A stretch of DNA of 62,293 nt from the NCBI GenBank assembly GCA_002027195.1, contig MWJO01000038.1, positions 1-62,293 of the forward strand. Reading direction: 5' to 3'. The notes under the pieces are model-generated. The model saw nothing but the letters and a program-made list of their open reading frames with translations. It was not told the origin of the DNA and made no database searches. Below are positions 46,943 through 55,253 of this stretch, piece after piece. This stretch comes from Streptomyces sp. GKU 895. GTDB lineage: Bacteria > Actinomycetota > Actinomycetes > Streptomycetales > Streptomycetaceae. Position numbers and translations under genes: made by a program. Within the stretch, counting starts at the first letter, position 1. The number at the start of each line of letters is the position of its first letter.

Positions 46943-47116
46943 GCGACGGAGGCCTTCCCGTTCCAGTCCGCATCTGGGTACCGGACGATTTCTCGTCATG
47001 TTAACGCGATTGGTTCGAGGGCCGTCCGGTTGTCCACAGGCTGTGGGTTTCCCCACGTCCCTCGGGAACGGAAATGCGGGTGCCCGTGGGACGGGCCGCG
47101 AGGGATGATCACGGGC

Positions 47117-48280
47117 ATGAGCGATGCCGCGGAGCAGGTGGACGAGAAGTCGGCGGAGGAGCGGTTGCGCGGGCGCCGCAAGAAGGCCGTCCGTGCGGCG
47201 CGGCGGGTCCTGTGGCAGGGCGGGCTGAGCCTCACGATCCGGGACCGGCTCGCGTCACTGGTGGAGGCCGCCCCCGAGGTCTACGACCTGGAAGAGCAGC
47301 CGGACGTCTACGGCAACGGCGTCGTGGCGGCAGTGGAGGAGCGGGTCGCGTCCCTGCTGGGCAAGGAGGCCGCCGCGTTCTTCCCGACCGGCACGATGGC
47401 CCAGCAGATCGCCCTGCGCTGCTGGGCGGCCCGTACCGGGAACGCCGCGGTCGCCCTGCATCCGCTGGCCCACCCCGAGGTCCACGAACGCCATGCCTTC
47501 ACCCAGGTCAGCGGCCTGCGCCCGGTGCGCCTGACCGGTGAGCCCCGGCTGCCCACCGCCGAAGAAGTGCGCGACTTCGACGAGCCCTTCGGCACGCTGA
47601 TGCTGGAACTGCCGCTCCGCGACGCCGGCTTCGTCCTGCCGACCTGGGAGGAGCTCACCGAGGTCGTGGGGGCGGCGCGGGAGCGCGACGCGGTGGTGCA
47701 CTTCGACGGCGCGCGCCTGTGGGAGACCACCGTCCACTTCGGCCGCCCCCTGGACGAGATCGCGGGCCTGGCGGACAGCGTCTACGTGTCGTTCTACAAG
47801 TCCCTCGAAGGCCTCGCCGGAGCCGCTCTCGCGGGCCCGAGGACGCTGGTGGACGAGGCGAAGACCTGGCGCCACCGGTACGGCGGGACGCTCTTCCAGC
47901 AGTTCCCCACGGCGCTGTCGGCGCTCGTCGGCCTGGACCGGGAACTGCCCCGCCTGCCGGAGTACGTCCGCCACGCGCGCATGGTGGCCGCCGCGCTGCG
48001 GGAGGGGTTCGCCGAGACGGGCGTGCCCTGGGCGCGCGTGCACCCCGAGGAGCCGCACACCCACGAGTTCCAGGTCTGGCTGCCGTACGAGCCCGACGTC
48101 CTGATCGAGGCGGCGGTGCGGCAGGCGGAGGAGACCGGGACGTACCTGTTCACCGGCTACTGGGAGCGGGGCGGGCCGGGGCTTGCCCGCACCGAGGTCA
48201 CCGTCGGCGCGGCCGGCCTCGAGTGGACGGCCGAGGACGTGAAGGCGGCGGTGGCGGACTTCGTGGCGCGGCTGCCGTAG
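47117..48280 (+). CDS. PLP-dependent threonine aldolase-like enzyme
   Basis: A 387-aa fold-type I PLP enzyme of the beta-eliminating lyase/low-specificity threonine aldolase family. The Schiff-base lysine is Lys228 in FYKSLEGLAGA. VVHFDGARLWE supplies the Asp that pairs with the PLP ring, and FFPTGTMAQQIALR the phosphate cup. It would cleave threonine-like beta-hydroxy amino acids to glycine and aldehyde. It is about 40 residues longer than E. coli LtaE at the N terminus. ATG 47117 lies 7 nt after GATGAT and has no close ribosome site; ATG 47105 is an alternative. Confidence 0.8.
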   Translation: MSDAAEQVDEKSAEERLRGRRKKAVRAARRVLWQGGLSLTIRDRLASLVEAAPEVYDLEEQPDVYGNGVVAAVEERVASLLGKEAAAFFPTGTMAQQIALRCWAARTGNAAVALHPLAHPEVHERHAFTQVSGLRPVRLTGEPRLPTAEEVRDFDEPFGTLMLELPLRDAGFVLPTWEELTEVVGAARERDAVVHFDGARLWETTVHFGRPLDEIAGLADSVYVSFYKSLEGLAGAALAGPRTLVDEAKTWRHRYGGTLFQQFPTALSALVGLDRELPRLPEYVRHARMVAAALREGFAETGVPWARVHPEEPHTHEFQVWLPYEPDVLIEAAVRQAEETGTYLFTGYWERGGPGLARTEVTVGAAGLEWTAEDVKAAVADFVARLP

Positions 48281-48288
48281 GGCTCGGC

Positions 48289-48492
48289 TCAGGGGGTGAG
48301 GTGCAGCCGGCGGCTCAGGGACCGCCGTATCCGCCCCCGGGCCGGCCGTTCGGCGAGCACCGCGCGGAAGCGGCGGTGGTCCCGCCATGCGCGCACGACC
48401 TGCCGGTCGTGGGTGCCGGGCGCGGGCGGGGCGGGCTCACCGTGCTGCCGCGCGCGGTAGGTGTCGAGGAGGTACTGCTGCGTGATGCTCAT
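48289..48492 (-). CDS. Small basic hypothetical protein
   Basis: A 67-aa protein with 13 Arg, reading MSITQQYLLDTYRARQ... and ending RRSLSRRLHLTP. ATG 48492 has GAGAAGG 8 nt upstream. No domain is recognised. It is divergent from the ArsR gene and shares its operator region, so the regulator may control it. Confidence 0.6.
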   Translation of the reverse strand: MSITQQYLLDTYRARQHGEPAPPAPGTHDRQVVRAWRDHRRFRAVLAERPARGRIRRSLSRRLHLTP

Positions 48493-48585
48493 GGCTGATC
48501 GCCTTCTCGGCTCGTGCTCCGACGGGGCGGGGTCCGCGGCTGCCCCGGTCCTCCCAGATTGCGCCGGTACGGCGGCGGCGTCGCG

Positions 48586-48610
48586 TCGATTGACGGCCAC
48601 CGTCAATCGA
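48586..48610. promoter_or_regulatory. Perfect 11-3-11 operator upstream of the ArsR gene
   Basis: TCGATTGACGG (48586-48596) and CCGTCAATCGA (48600-48610) are perfect reverse complements around CCA. The site lies 38 nt before the arsR-type start, next to the expected -35, between divergent genes. It is very likely the binding site of the DUF5937/ArsR regulator. Confidence 0.8.
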
Positions 48611-48647
48611 GGGCGGCGTTGTCAGTGGCGGGGTGCACGATGAGGGC

Positions 48648-49754
48648 ATGAGCGTGCGCATCGACATCGCGGGGCTGCGGCCGGAGAGGGTCGCCGTCGT
48701 GCCCTCACCCCTGGCCGAGCTGGGCATGGCGCTGCACGCGCTGGCCGAGCCGGGACATCATCCGGGCCTGCAGGGCTGGGTGACCGGCGTGACCGCGCGG
48801 CTCGACTCGCACCTCGCCGACCGGATGTGCGAGGCGGACTTCCTGTGGCGGACGACGTTCTCCGACCTGTTCATGCCCTTCGCCGGCATTCCGGGACGCA
48901 GCACGCTTCCGGGGGCGACGATCGCCCAGGAGCTGGACCAGCTCGACAAGCTGACGGACGAGCAGTTCGTCGACGCGGCCCTGGAGTTCACCTGCGCGGT
49001 GCCCTACTCGTCGTACGGCCCCACCATGCTCTCCGACCCCGCGCTGCACCGGCGCGCCCTGGAGCTGGCCGCGTCGCGCGGGCCCCAGCAGGTGCGCTTC
49101 ACCGAGCGGCTGCTGGCCGACCCGGTCCGGATCCGGACCTGGTTCCGCGAGTTCGTCGAGGACTGCGACGCGGCGTTCTTCGCCGACACCTGGTCCCGGC
49201 TGCGCCACCAGCTCGCGGCCGACGCCCGCCTCAAGACGGACCTGCTGCGGCACAAGGGCCTCGCCGAGGCGCTGACCGCGGTGTCCCCGGCGGTGGCGCT
49301 CGACGAGGCCTCCGCGCGGATCGTCGTCGACAAACTGGGCGACGGCCGCACCGCCACGGAGGACGGCGGCCTGCTGCTCGTCCCGACGAGCCTGGGCTGG
49401 CCGCATCTGAGCGTCCTGCACCGCCATGGCTGGCAGCCGACGCTGCACTACCCGGTGGGCTCGCCCGAGCTGGCGTCACCGTCCTCGGTGGAACAGCTGG
49501 CCCTGCGGATGACCGCGCTCTCCCACCCCGTCCGGATGCGCCTGTGCCGGCATCTGGCCCGCAGCGCGTACACCACGAGCGAGCTGGCCCAGGCGCACGG
49601 AATGACGGCTCCCGAGATATCCCGCCATCTGAGCGTCCTGAAGAAGGCGGGCCTGATCACCACCCGCCGCCGCGGGCGGTACGTCCTGCACCAGCTGGAC
49701 GTGACCGTGGTGGCGCGGCTGGGCAGCGACTTCCTGGAGCGCATCCTGCGCTGA
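48648..49754 (+). CDS. DUF5937-ArsR family transcriptional regulator
   Basis: A 368-aa protein. A helical N-terminal domain of about 270 residues (DUF5937 type, starting SVRIDIAGLRPERVAVVPSP) is followed by an ArsR winged helix (about 285-360: RMTALSHPVRMRLCRHLARSAYTTSELAQ, APEISRHLSVLKKAGLI). There is no CxC metal site, so the signal is not a classical metal. ATG 48648 lies 6 nt after CACGAT (48636-48641), consistent with a leaderless transcript; GAGGG directly abuts the ATG and is too close to serve as a ribosome site. Confidence 0.85.
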   Translation: MSVRIDIAGLRPERVAVVPSPLAELGMALHALAEPGHHPGLQGWVTGVTARLDSHLADRMCEADFLWRTTFSDLFMPFAGIPGRSTLPGATIAQELDQLDKLTDEQFVDAALEFTCAVPYSSYGPTMLSDPALHRRALELAASRGPQQVRFTERLLADPVRIRTWFREFVEDCDAAFFADTWSRLRHQLAADARLKTDLLRHKGLAEALTAVSPAVALDEASARIVVDKLGDGRTATEDGGLLLVPTSLGWPHLSVLHRHGWQPTLHYPVGSPELASPSSVEQLALRMTALSHPVRMRLCRHLARSAYTTSELAQAHGMTAPEISRHLSVLKKAGLITTRRRGRYVLHQLDVTVVARLGSDFLERILR

Positions 49755-49790
49755 GCGCGCCGGAGTCCGGCTCGAGCGAACCGGATGTGC

Positions 49791-50423
49791 TCAGTCGAAC
49801 CGGATGTGCTTCACCCCGATCCGCGCCTGCCTCAGCCGTGTCCGCAGCGGGCCCTCGTTGTTCGGCCGCAGCCGCAGCCCGGCCAGGACCGCGATCCGGT
49901 CCGCCGTCTTCGGCACGGTCGAGTCGTCCGTCCACAGATGCTCGGCGAACTCCGGCTCGCGCAGCCGCTCCAGACAGTGGTCGAGCTGCCGCAGGGCCCA
50001 GGTCTCGCGTCCCAGGCCGGCGTTCCTGCCGCCCACGAACCGAAGGAGGTGCCCGAAGCCGCGCTCCCGGAGCCGCTTCACGACCGTCTCGCGCCGCGCA
50101 AGGAGCGTGAAGTGGCGTACGTCATGGCCGAGTTCGCCCAGGCGACCCACGGTCTCTGCGAAGTAGCCCGAGTCCGTCACCGTCATCGGGGCGATGACCA
50201 CACCGTCGTGCTTGGTGAGGGCGAGGTCGAGGACCTCGACGACGCCCTGCCGCCAGGACGTCAGATCCTGGAAGTCTCCGCGCAGTTCGGGGGGAAGCAT
50301 GCGGCGCAGCCCGAAGCCGGCGTGCTCGGGGTCGCAGACGACGCTGCCGGGCAGGCGGCGCTGGATCTCGTACGCCGTCTGCGTCTTCCCGCCGCCGAAG
50401 GGGCCGTTGATCCACAGGAGCAT
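49791..50423 (-). CDS. TmrB-like P-loop protein
   Basis: A 210-aa P-loop ATPase/kinase-like protein closely resembling Bacillus TmrB, the tunicamycin-resistance protein. It shares LLWINGPFGGGKTQTAYEIQRRL (P-loop GPFGGGKT at residues 7-14), CDPEHAGFGLRRMLPPE, APMTVTDSGYF, HFTLLARRETVVKRL and C-terminal KHIRFD. A role in tunicamycin tolerance or nucleoside modification is plausible, given that some Streptomyces make tunicamycin. The start MLLWING at 50423 matches TmrB. Confidence 0.82.
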   Translation of the reverse strand: MLLWINGPFGGGKTQTAYEIQRRLPGSVVCDPEHAGFGLRRMLPPELRGDFQDLTSWRQGVVEVLDLALTKHDGVVIAPMTVTDSGYFAETVGRLGELGHDVRHFTLLARRETVVKRLRERGFGHLLRFVGGRNAGLGRETWALRQLDHCLERLREPEFAEHLWTDDSTVPKTADRIAVLAGLRLRPNNEGPLRTRLRQARIGVKHIRFD

Positions 50424-50472
50424 GCGCAGACCCTAGTGGGCGGCGGTCACGCGGACGTCACGTTCGCGTGAC

Positions 50473-51144
50473 TCAGCCGTGCCCGCCGGCCCGCACCAGC
50501 CCCGTCTCGTAGGCCAGGACGACCACCTGCACCCGGTCCCGGAGCCCCAGCTTGGTCAGGATGCGGCCCACATGGGTCTTCACGGTCGCCTCGGACAGGA
50601 CCAGCCGGGCCGCGATCTCGCCGTTGGACAGTCCCTGGGCGACCAGCACCATGACCTCGCGCTCGCGGTCGGTGAGCCGCTCCAGCTCCTTGTGCTGGGG
50701 CTCCTTGCCGGTGCTCGGCAGCATCGGCGCGAACCGGTCGAGGAGGCGGCGCGTGGTCGAGGGCGCCACCACCGCGTCCCCGCTGTGCACCGCGCGGATC
50801 GCGGCGAGCAGCTCGCCGGGCGGCACGTCCTTGAGCATGAAGCCGGACGCGCCCGCCTTCAGCCCGGAGAAGGCGTACTCGTCGAGGTCGAAGGTGGTCA
50901 GGATGAGCACCTTCGGCGGGTTCTCCTCCTGGCAGATGCGGCGGGTGGTCTCCACCCCGTCCAGCTTCGGCATACGCACGTCCATCAGCACCACGTCGAC
51001 GGTCGTGGCCCGCAGCACCTGGAGCGCCTCGACGCCGTCGCCCGCCTCCGCGACGACCTCCATGTCCGGCTGGGCGGCGAGCACCATCCGGAACCCGGTG
51101 CGCAGCAGCACCTGGTCGTCGACGAGCATCACGCGGATCGTCAT
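50473..51144 (-). CDS. NarL/LuxR-family response regulator
   Basis: A 223-aa two-component regulator: receiver with Asp9/Asp10, phospho-acceptor Asp55 (VVLMDVRMP) and the switch Lys in FMLKDVP, then a LuxR-type helix-turn-helix (LTDREREVMVLVAQGLSNGEIAARL, VKTHVGRILTKLGLRDR). It is transcribed after the histidine kinase gene, 83 nt apart. The regulon is unknown. Confidence 0.93.
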   Translation of the reverse strand: MTIRVMLVDDQVLLRTGFRMVLAAQPDMEVVAEAGDGVEALQVLRATTVDVVLMDVRMPKLDGVETTRRICQEENPPKVLILTTFDLDEYAFSGLKAGASGFMLKDVPPGELLAAIRAVHSGDAVVAPSTTRRLLDRFAPMLPSTGKEPQHKELERLTDREREVMVLVAQGLSNGEIAARLVLSEATVKTHVGRILTKLGLRDRVQVVVLAYETGLVRAGGHG

Positions 51145-51227
51145 CGGGGCCTCTTCCGTCTCTCTACGACTCTTCAGATTGCGTCGGCAAGGGTGTGACA
51201 GGTGTCAACAGGGGGCGTGCGTCGGCG

Positions 51228-52430
51228 TCAGTGCGCCGGTTTGAGCGGGAGGAGCGCGCTGATACGGAATCCTCCGCCCGGACGCGGTCCCGCATCCAGG
51301 GTGCCGCCGACCATACCGACACGCTCGCGCATCCCGATCAGGCCGTGTCCCTGGCCGTCGGCGCCGCCGTCCTCGTACAGCTCGTGCGGTGCGCCCTTGC
51401 CGTCGTCCTCGACGAGCAGACCGAGCCCGTCGTCGAAGTACACCAGGCGCACGCTCGCGCCCGCGTTGGGCCCGCCGTGCTTGCGGGTGTTGGTGAGCGC
51501 CTCCTGCACGATGCGGTACGCCGTCAGCTCGACGCCGCTGGGCAGCGGGCGCGGGGTGCCCTCCACCTTGAAGTCGACCGGCAGGCCGGAGGTGCGGCAC
51601 TGCTCGACCAGGTCGTCGATCTGCTCGACGTCGGGCTGCGGGACGTACTCCCCGACCTCCTGGTGCTCGCCGGTGCGCAGCACGCCCAGCAGGCGGCGCA
51701 TCTCGGCGAGGGCCTGGCGGCCGGTGGAGGAGATCGTCTCCAGGGCCTTCTTCGCCTGGTCTGGCGCGGTGTCGAGGACGTACGCCGCACCGTCGGCCTG
51801 CACGACCATCACCGACACGTTGTGCGCGACCACGTCGTGCAGCTCGCGCGCGATGCGGGCGCGTTCGGCGGCGACCGCGACCTTCGCCTGCGCCTCGCGC
51901 TCCTTCTCGAGCCGGCTCGCGCGCTCCTCCAGCTGTGCGAAGTAGGCGCGCCGGGTGCGCATCGAGTCGCCGAGCACCCACGCCAGCGCGAACGGCACCG
52001 TCTGGAAGACGATCAGCGCCGCGTTGGCCAGAGCGCTCGCGTCGTGGTTCCACCACCGCAGATGCGCCACGCACGCCGCGCTCAGGCCCATGGCCAGCGC
52101 CAGCCGGGACGCCCAGCGGGCGCCGGTCGCGGCCACGGTGTAGACGATGACCAGGAACGCGAAGTCACCCGGCGTCGTGGGCACGTCCGCCAGCAGTTGG
52201 GCCACGCCGATCGCGATGGCCAGCAGCAGCATCTTCTCCGGCAGGCGCCGGCGCAGCGCGATCACCATGCACAGCAGGAGGACGATCGGGATGACCGCGG
52301 CCTCCGAGTCGGTCCCCTCGTCCGACTGCTCGGCGACTTCGAACACGACCGAGATCCCGAACAGGAAGACGGCCCAGAAGGCGTCGACCCATGTCGGGTG
52401 CCTGCGGAGGAAGTCATAGAGGCGCTGCAC
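51228..52430 (-). CDS. Sensor histidine kinase, HisKA_3 type
   Basis: A 400-aa membrane kinase: about five hydrophobic segments (residues 15-160) without a large external domain, a coiled linker, the phospho-His in RIARELHDVVAHNVSVM, and an HATPase with NTRKHGGPN, LVEDDGKG and GHGLIGMRERVGMVGG. With almost no extracellular loop it probably senses the membrane itself. It is the partner of the response regulator downstream. Confidence 0.92.
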   Translation of the reverse strand: MQRLYDFLRRHPTWVDAFWAVFLFGISVVFEVAEQSDEGTDSEAAVIPIVLLLCMVIALRRRLPEKMLLLAIAIGVAQLLADVPTTPGDFAFLVIVYTVAATGARWASRLALAMGLSAACVAHLRWWNHDASALANAALIVFQTVPFALAWVLGDSMRTRRAYFAQLEERASRLEKEREAQAKVAVAAERARIARELHDVVAHNVSVMVVQADGAAYVLDTAPDQAKKALETISSTGRQALAEMRRLLGVLRTGEHQEVGEYVPQPDVEQIDDLVEQCRTSGLPVDFKVEGTPRPLPSGVELTAYRIVQEALTNTRKHGGPNAGASVRLVYFDDGLGLLVEDDGKGAPHELYEDGGADGQGHGLIGMRERVGMVGGTLDAGPRPGGGFRISALLPLKPAH

Positions 52431-52548
52431 GTAACCCAGCGTAGGGAAGCGTGATAGGTGCAGGGGTCAACCGGAGGGTCGATCCATGCGCCCCCGGCCT
52501 ACTCCCCAAGGTGGAGGCTCCGCTCCCCTGTGCGCATAGTCTGGCGCC

Positions 52549-53602
52549 GTGACGGACGGGACAGCAGGGGAGTGGCGCGGCTGGCGGGCGGCGACGCAGG
52601 CCGCCCTGTACGGCCCTGACGGCTTCTACCGCCGCCCGGAGGGCCCGGCGGGTCACTTCCGTACGTCCGTCCACGCGTCGCCGCTGTTCGCCGAGGCCGT
52701 GGCCCGGCTGCTGTGCCGGGTCGACGAGGCCCTGGGCCGGCCCCCGGCGCTCGACTTCGTCGACATGGCGGCCGGCCGGGGCGAGCTGGTCACCGGGGTC
52801 CTCGCCGCGCTGCCCGCGGACGTCGCGTCCCGCACGCGCGCGTACGCCGTCGAGCTCGCCGGCCGCCCACCCGGCCTGGACCACCGGATCGAGTGGCTGC
52901 CCGAGCCCCCGCACGGGATCACCGGGCTGCTGTTCGCCAACGAGTGGCTCGACAACGTGCCCGTCGAGATCGCCGAGGTGGACCCCGCGGGGGTCGCGCG
53001 CCGGGTGCTCGTACGACGGGACGGGACCGAGCGGCTCGGGGAGCCGCTGTCCGGCGCGGAGGCGGAGTGGCTCGCGCGGTGGTGGCCGCTGCCGGCCGAG
53101 GAGGGGCTGCGGGCGGAGGTCGGGCTGCCCCGGGACGAGGCGTGGGCCGACGCGGTCGCGGCGGTGGCGCGGGGGCTCGCGGTGGCGGTCGACTACGCGC
53201 ACACCGCGGACGCGCGCCCTCTGTTCGGGACGCTCACCGGGTTCCGCGCGGGGCGTGAGACGGCGCCCGTGCCGGACGGGTCGTGCGACATCACGGCGCA
53301 CGTCGCGCTGGACGCGGCGCGGGAGGCAGCGCGAGCGGCGTGCGCCGCATCCGGGGGGCGCGTGCTGACGCAGCGCGCCGCCCTGCGCGCCTTGGGGATC
53401 GCAGGCGCACGCCCCCCCGCTCGCACTCGCGACCACACAACCCGCGGCCTACGTACGCGCCCTCGCGAGCGCCGGTGAAGCCGCCGAACTCACCGCACCC
53501 GGCGGCCTCGGCGACTTCGGCTGGCTGCTCCAGCCGGTCGGCATCGGGAGCGCGTCCCTGGGCGACCTACTTGTCGATGTCCCCGACCACGAAGAACAGT
53601 GA
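52549..53602 (+). CDS. MidA/NDUFAF7-like SAM methyltransferase (COG1565), frameshifted
   Basis: About 350 aa. It matches the COG1565/DUF185 family: GHFRTSVHASPLFAEAVA (GDFxTSPE-like), SAM motif FVDMAAGRGELVTGVLAAL, and GLLFANEWLDNVPVEI (NEFxDALP-like). Human NDUFAF7 of this family methylates Arg85 of NDUFS2, the NuoD homologue. One extra base in C7 53412-53418 breaks the frame; repaired, it reads ARPPLALATTQPAAY to stop 53602. GTG 52549 is 6 nt after TAGTCT (52537-52542), so it is probably leaderless. It converges on and overlaps a nuoD-like gene by 36 bp. Confidence 0.82.
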
Positions 53603-54718
53603 CCCCAGGATCGCCACCATGTCGGCGACCAGCGTCCCCGGCAGCAGCTCCACCAGCGCCTGGATGTTGTTGTAGGACGCCGAGCGCAGCTTGAGGCGGT
53701 ACGGGGTCTTCTCACCCTTGCTGACGAGGTAGTAGCCGTTGATGCCGAGCGGGTTCTCGGTCCAGGCGTAGGTGTGGCCCTCGGGCGCCTTCAGGACCTT
53801 GGGGAGCCGCTGGTTGATCGGGCCGGGCTCCAGCTCGGCGAGCCGGTCGAGGCAGGCGTCGGCGAGGTCGAGGGAGTTGTGGGTCTGCTCCAGGAGGACC
53901 TCGAAGCGGGCCAGGCAGTCGCCCTCGGTCCGGGTGGCCACCTTGAGGGTGTCCTGGAGCTCGCCATAGGCGAGATAGGGCTCGTCGCGGCGCAGGTCGA
54001 AGTCGACGCCGGAGGCGCGCGCGATGGGCCCGCTCACGCCGTACGCGTGCACGGTCTGCGGCGCGAGGGCGCCCACGCCCCGTGTGCGCCCCCGGAAGAT
54101 CTCGTTGCCGAGCACGAGGTCGTCGTAGACGTCCATGCGCGAGCGCACGGCGGCGACGGCGGCACGCGCGCGTCCCGCCCAGCCGGCCGGGAGGTCCTCC
54201 TTGAGGCCGCCGACACGGTTGAACATGTAGTGCATGCGCCCGCCGGAGACCTCCTCCATGACGTTCTGGAGCACCTCGCGCTCCCGGAACGCGTAGAAGA
54301 CCGGCGTGATGCCGCCGAGCTCCAGCGGGTACGAGCCGAGGAACATCAGGTGGTTGAGCACCCGGTTGAGCTCGGCGAGGAGCGTGCGCGTCCACACCGC
54401 GCGGGTGGGGACCTCCATCCCCAGCATGCGCTCGACGGCGAGGACCACGCCCAGCTCGTTGGAGAAGGCCGACAGCCAGTCGTGGCGGTTGGCGAGCATG
54501 ATGATCTGACGGTAGTCGCGCGCCTCGAAGAGCTTCTCCGCGCCGCGGTGCATATAGCCGATCACCGGCTCCGCGTGCTGGATCCGCTCGCCGTCCAGGA
54601 CGAGCCTGAGGCGCAGCACACCGTGCGTCGACGGGTGCTGGGGCCCGATGTTGAGCACCATGTCGGTGCTCTCCGCGGCGCCGCCGATACCGACCGTGGT
54701 CTCCGTCGTGGGAGTCAT
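53567..54718 (-). CDS. nuoD: Orphan NADH-quinone oxidoreductase subunit D
   Basis: A 383-aa NuoD/49-kDa family protein with NIGPQHPSTHGVLRL, GYMHRGAEKL (Arg58 corresponds to mammalian NDUFS2 Arg85), GVDFDLRRDEPY, and C-terminal ILGSLFFVVGDIDK. No other nuo gene lies in the window, so this is a second, stand-alone copy beside the main nuo operon elsewhere, as I recall for S. coelicolor. Length and key residues are intact. ATG 54718 (MTPTTETTV) is used. It overlaps the convergent MidA-like methyltransferase gene. Confidence 0.9.
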   Translation of the reverse strand: MTPTTETTVGIGGAAESTDMVLNIGPQHPSTHGVLRLRLVLDGERIQHAEPVIGYMHRGAEKLFEARDYRQIIMLANRHDWLSAFSNELGVVLAVERMLGMEVPTRAVWTRTLLAELNRVLNHLMFLGSYPLELGGITPVFYAFREREVLQNVMEEVSGGRMHYMFNRVGGLKEDLPAGWAGRARAAVAAVRSRMDVYDDLVLGNEIFRGRTRGVGALAPQTVHAYGVSGPIARASGVDFDLRRDEPYLAYGELQDTLKVATRTEGDCLARFEVLLEQTHNSLDLADACLDRLAELEPGPINQRLPKVLKAPEGHTYAWTENPLGINGYYLVSKGEKTPYRLKLRSASYNNIQALVELLPGTLVADMVAILGSLFFVVGDIDK

Positions 54719-54749
54719 GGACACAGTCTCTCCTACGTACGCTGGCCCC

Positions 54750-55253
54750 ATGGAGACGGGGAGCGGGCAGGACACGGAGTCGGCGGCGGGTGAGCCGGTG
54801 TGGATCGGGCTGCCCCCGGGGCTGCTGCGGATGCGACGGCTGTTGCTGGTGGTGTGGCTGGGGCTGATCGCCCTGGCGCTGGGTGGGCTGCTCGGGCTGT
54901 TCGCCGGGCCGGTCTGGGCCGCGACCGCGCTGCTGCCGGTCGCCGCCATCGCCTGGGGGTGGGTGATGCTCGGACGCAACTGGTCCTCCTGGCGCTACGC
55001 CGAGCGCGCGGACGACCTGCTGATCAGCCGGGGCGTGCTGTGGCGCGAGGAGACGGTCGTGCCGTACGGCCGGATGCAGCTCGTCGAGGTCACCTCCGGC
55101 CCCGTGGAGCGGCACTTCGGGCTCGCCAGCGTCCAGCTGCACACGGCCGCCGCCGCGACCGACGCGACCATCCCCGGCCTCGACCCGGCCGAGGCGGAAC
55201 GGCTGCGCGACCGGCTCACCGAGCTCGGCGAGGCCCGATCGGCGGGCCTGTGA
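54750..55253 (+). CDS. bPH2-domain membrane protein (YdbS-like)
   Basis: A 167-aa protein with two membrane helices (about residues 28-75) followed by a bacterial PH-like domain (bPH2: DDLLISRGVLWREETVVPYGRMQLVEVTSGP). YdbS/YdbT pairs in Bacillus act at the membrane in stress resistance. ATG 54750 lies 6 nt after TACGCT (54738-54743), so the transcript is probably leaderless. It is translationally coupled (GTGA overlap) to the next gene, its larger partner. Confidence 0.8.
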   Translation: METGSGQDTESAAGEPVWIGLPPGLLRMRRLLLVVWLGLIALALGGLLGLFAGPVWAATALLPVAAIAWGWVMLGRNWSSWRYAERADDLLISRGVLWREETVVPYGRMQLVEVTSGPVERHFGLASVQLHTAAAATDATIPGLDPAEAERLRDRLTELGEARSAGL

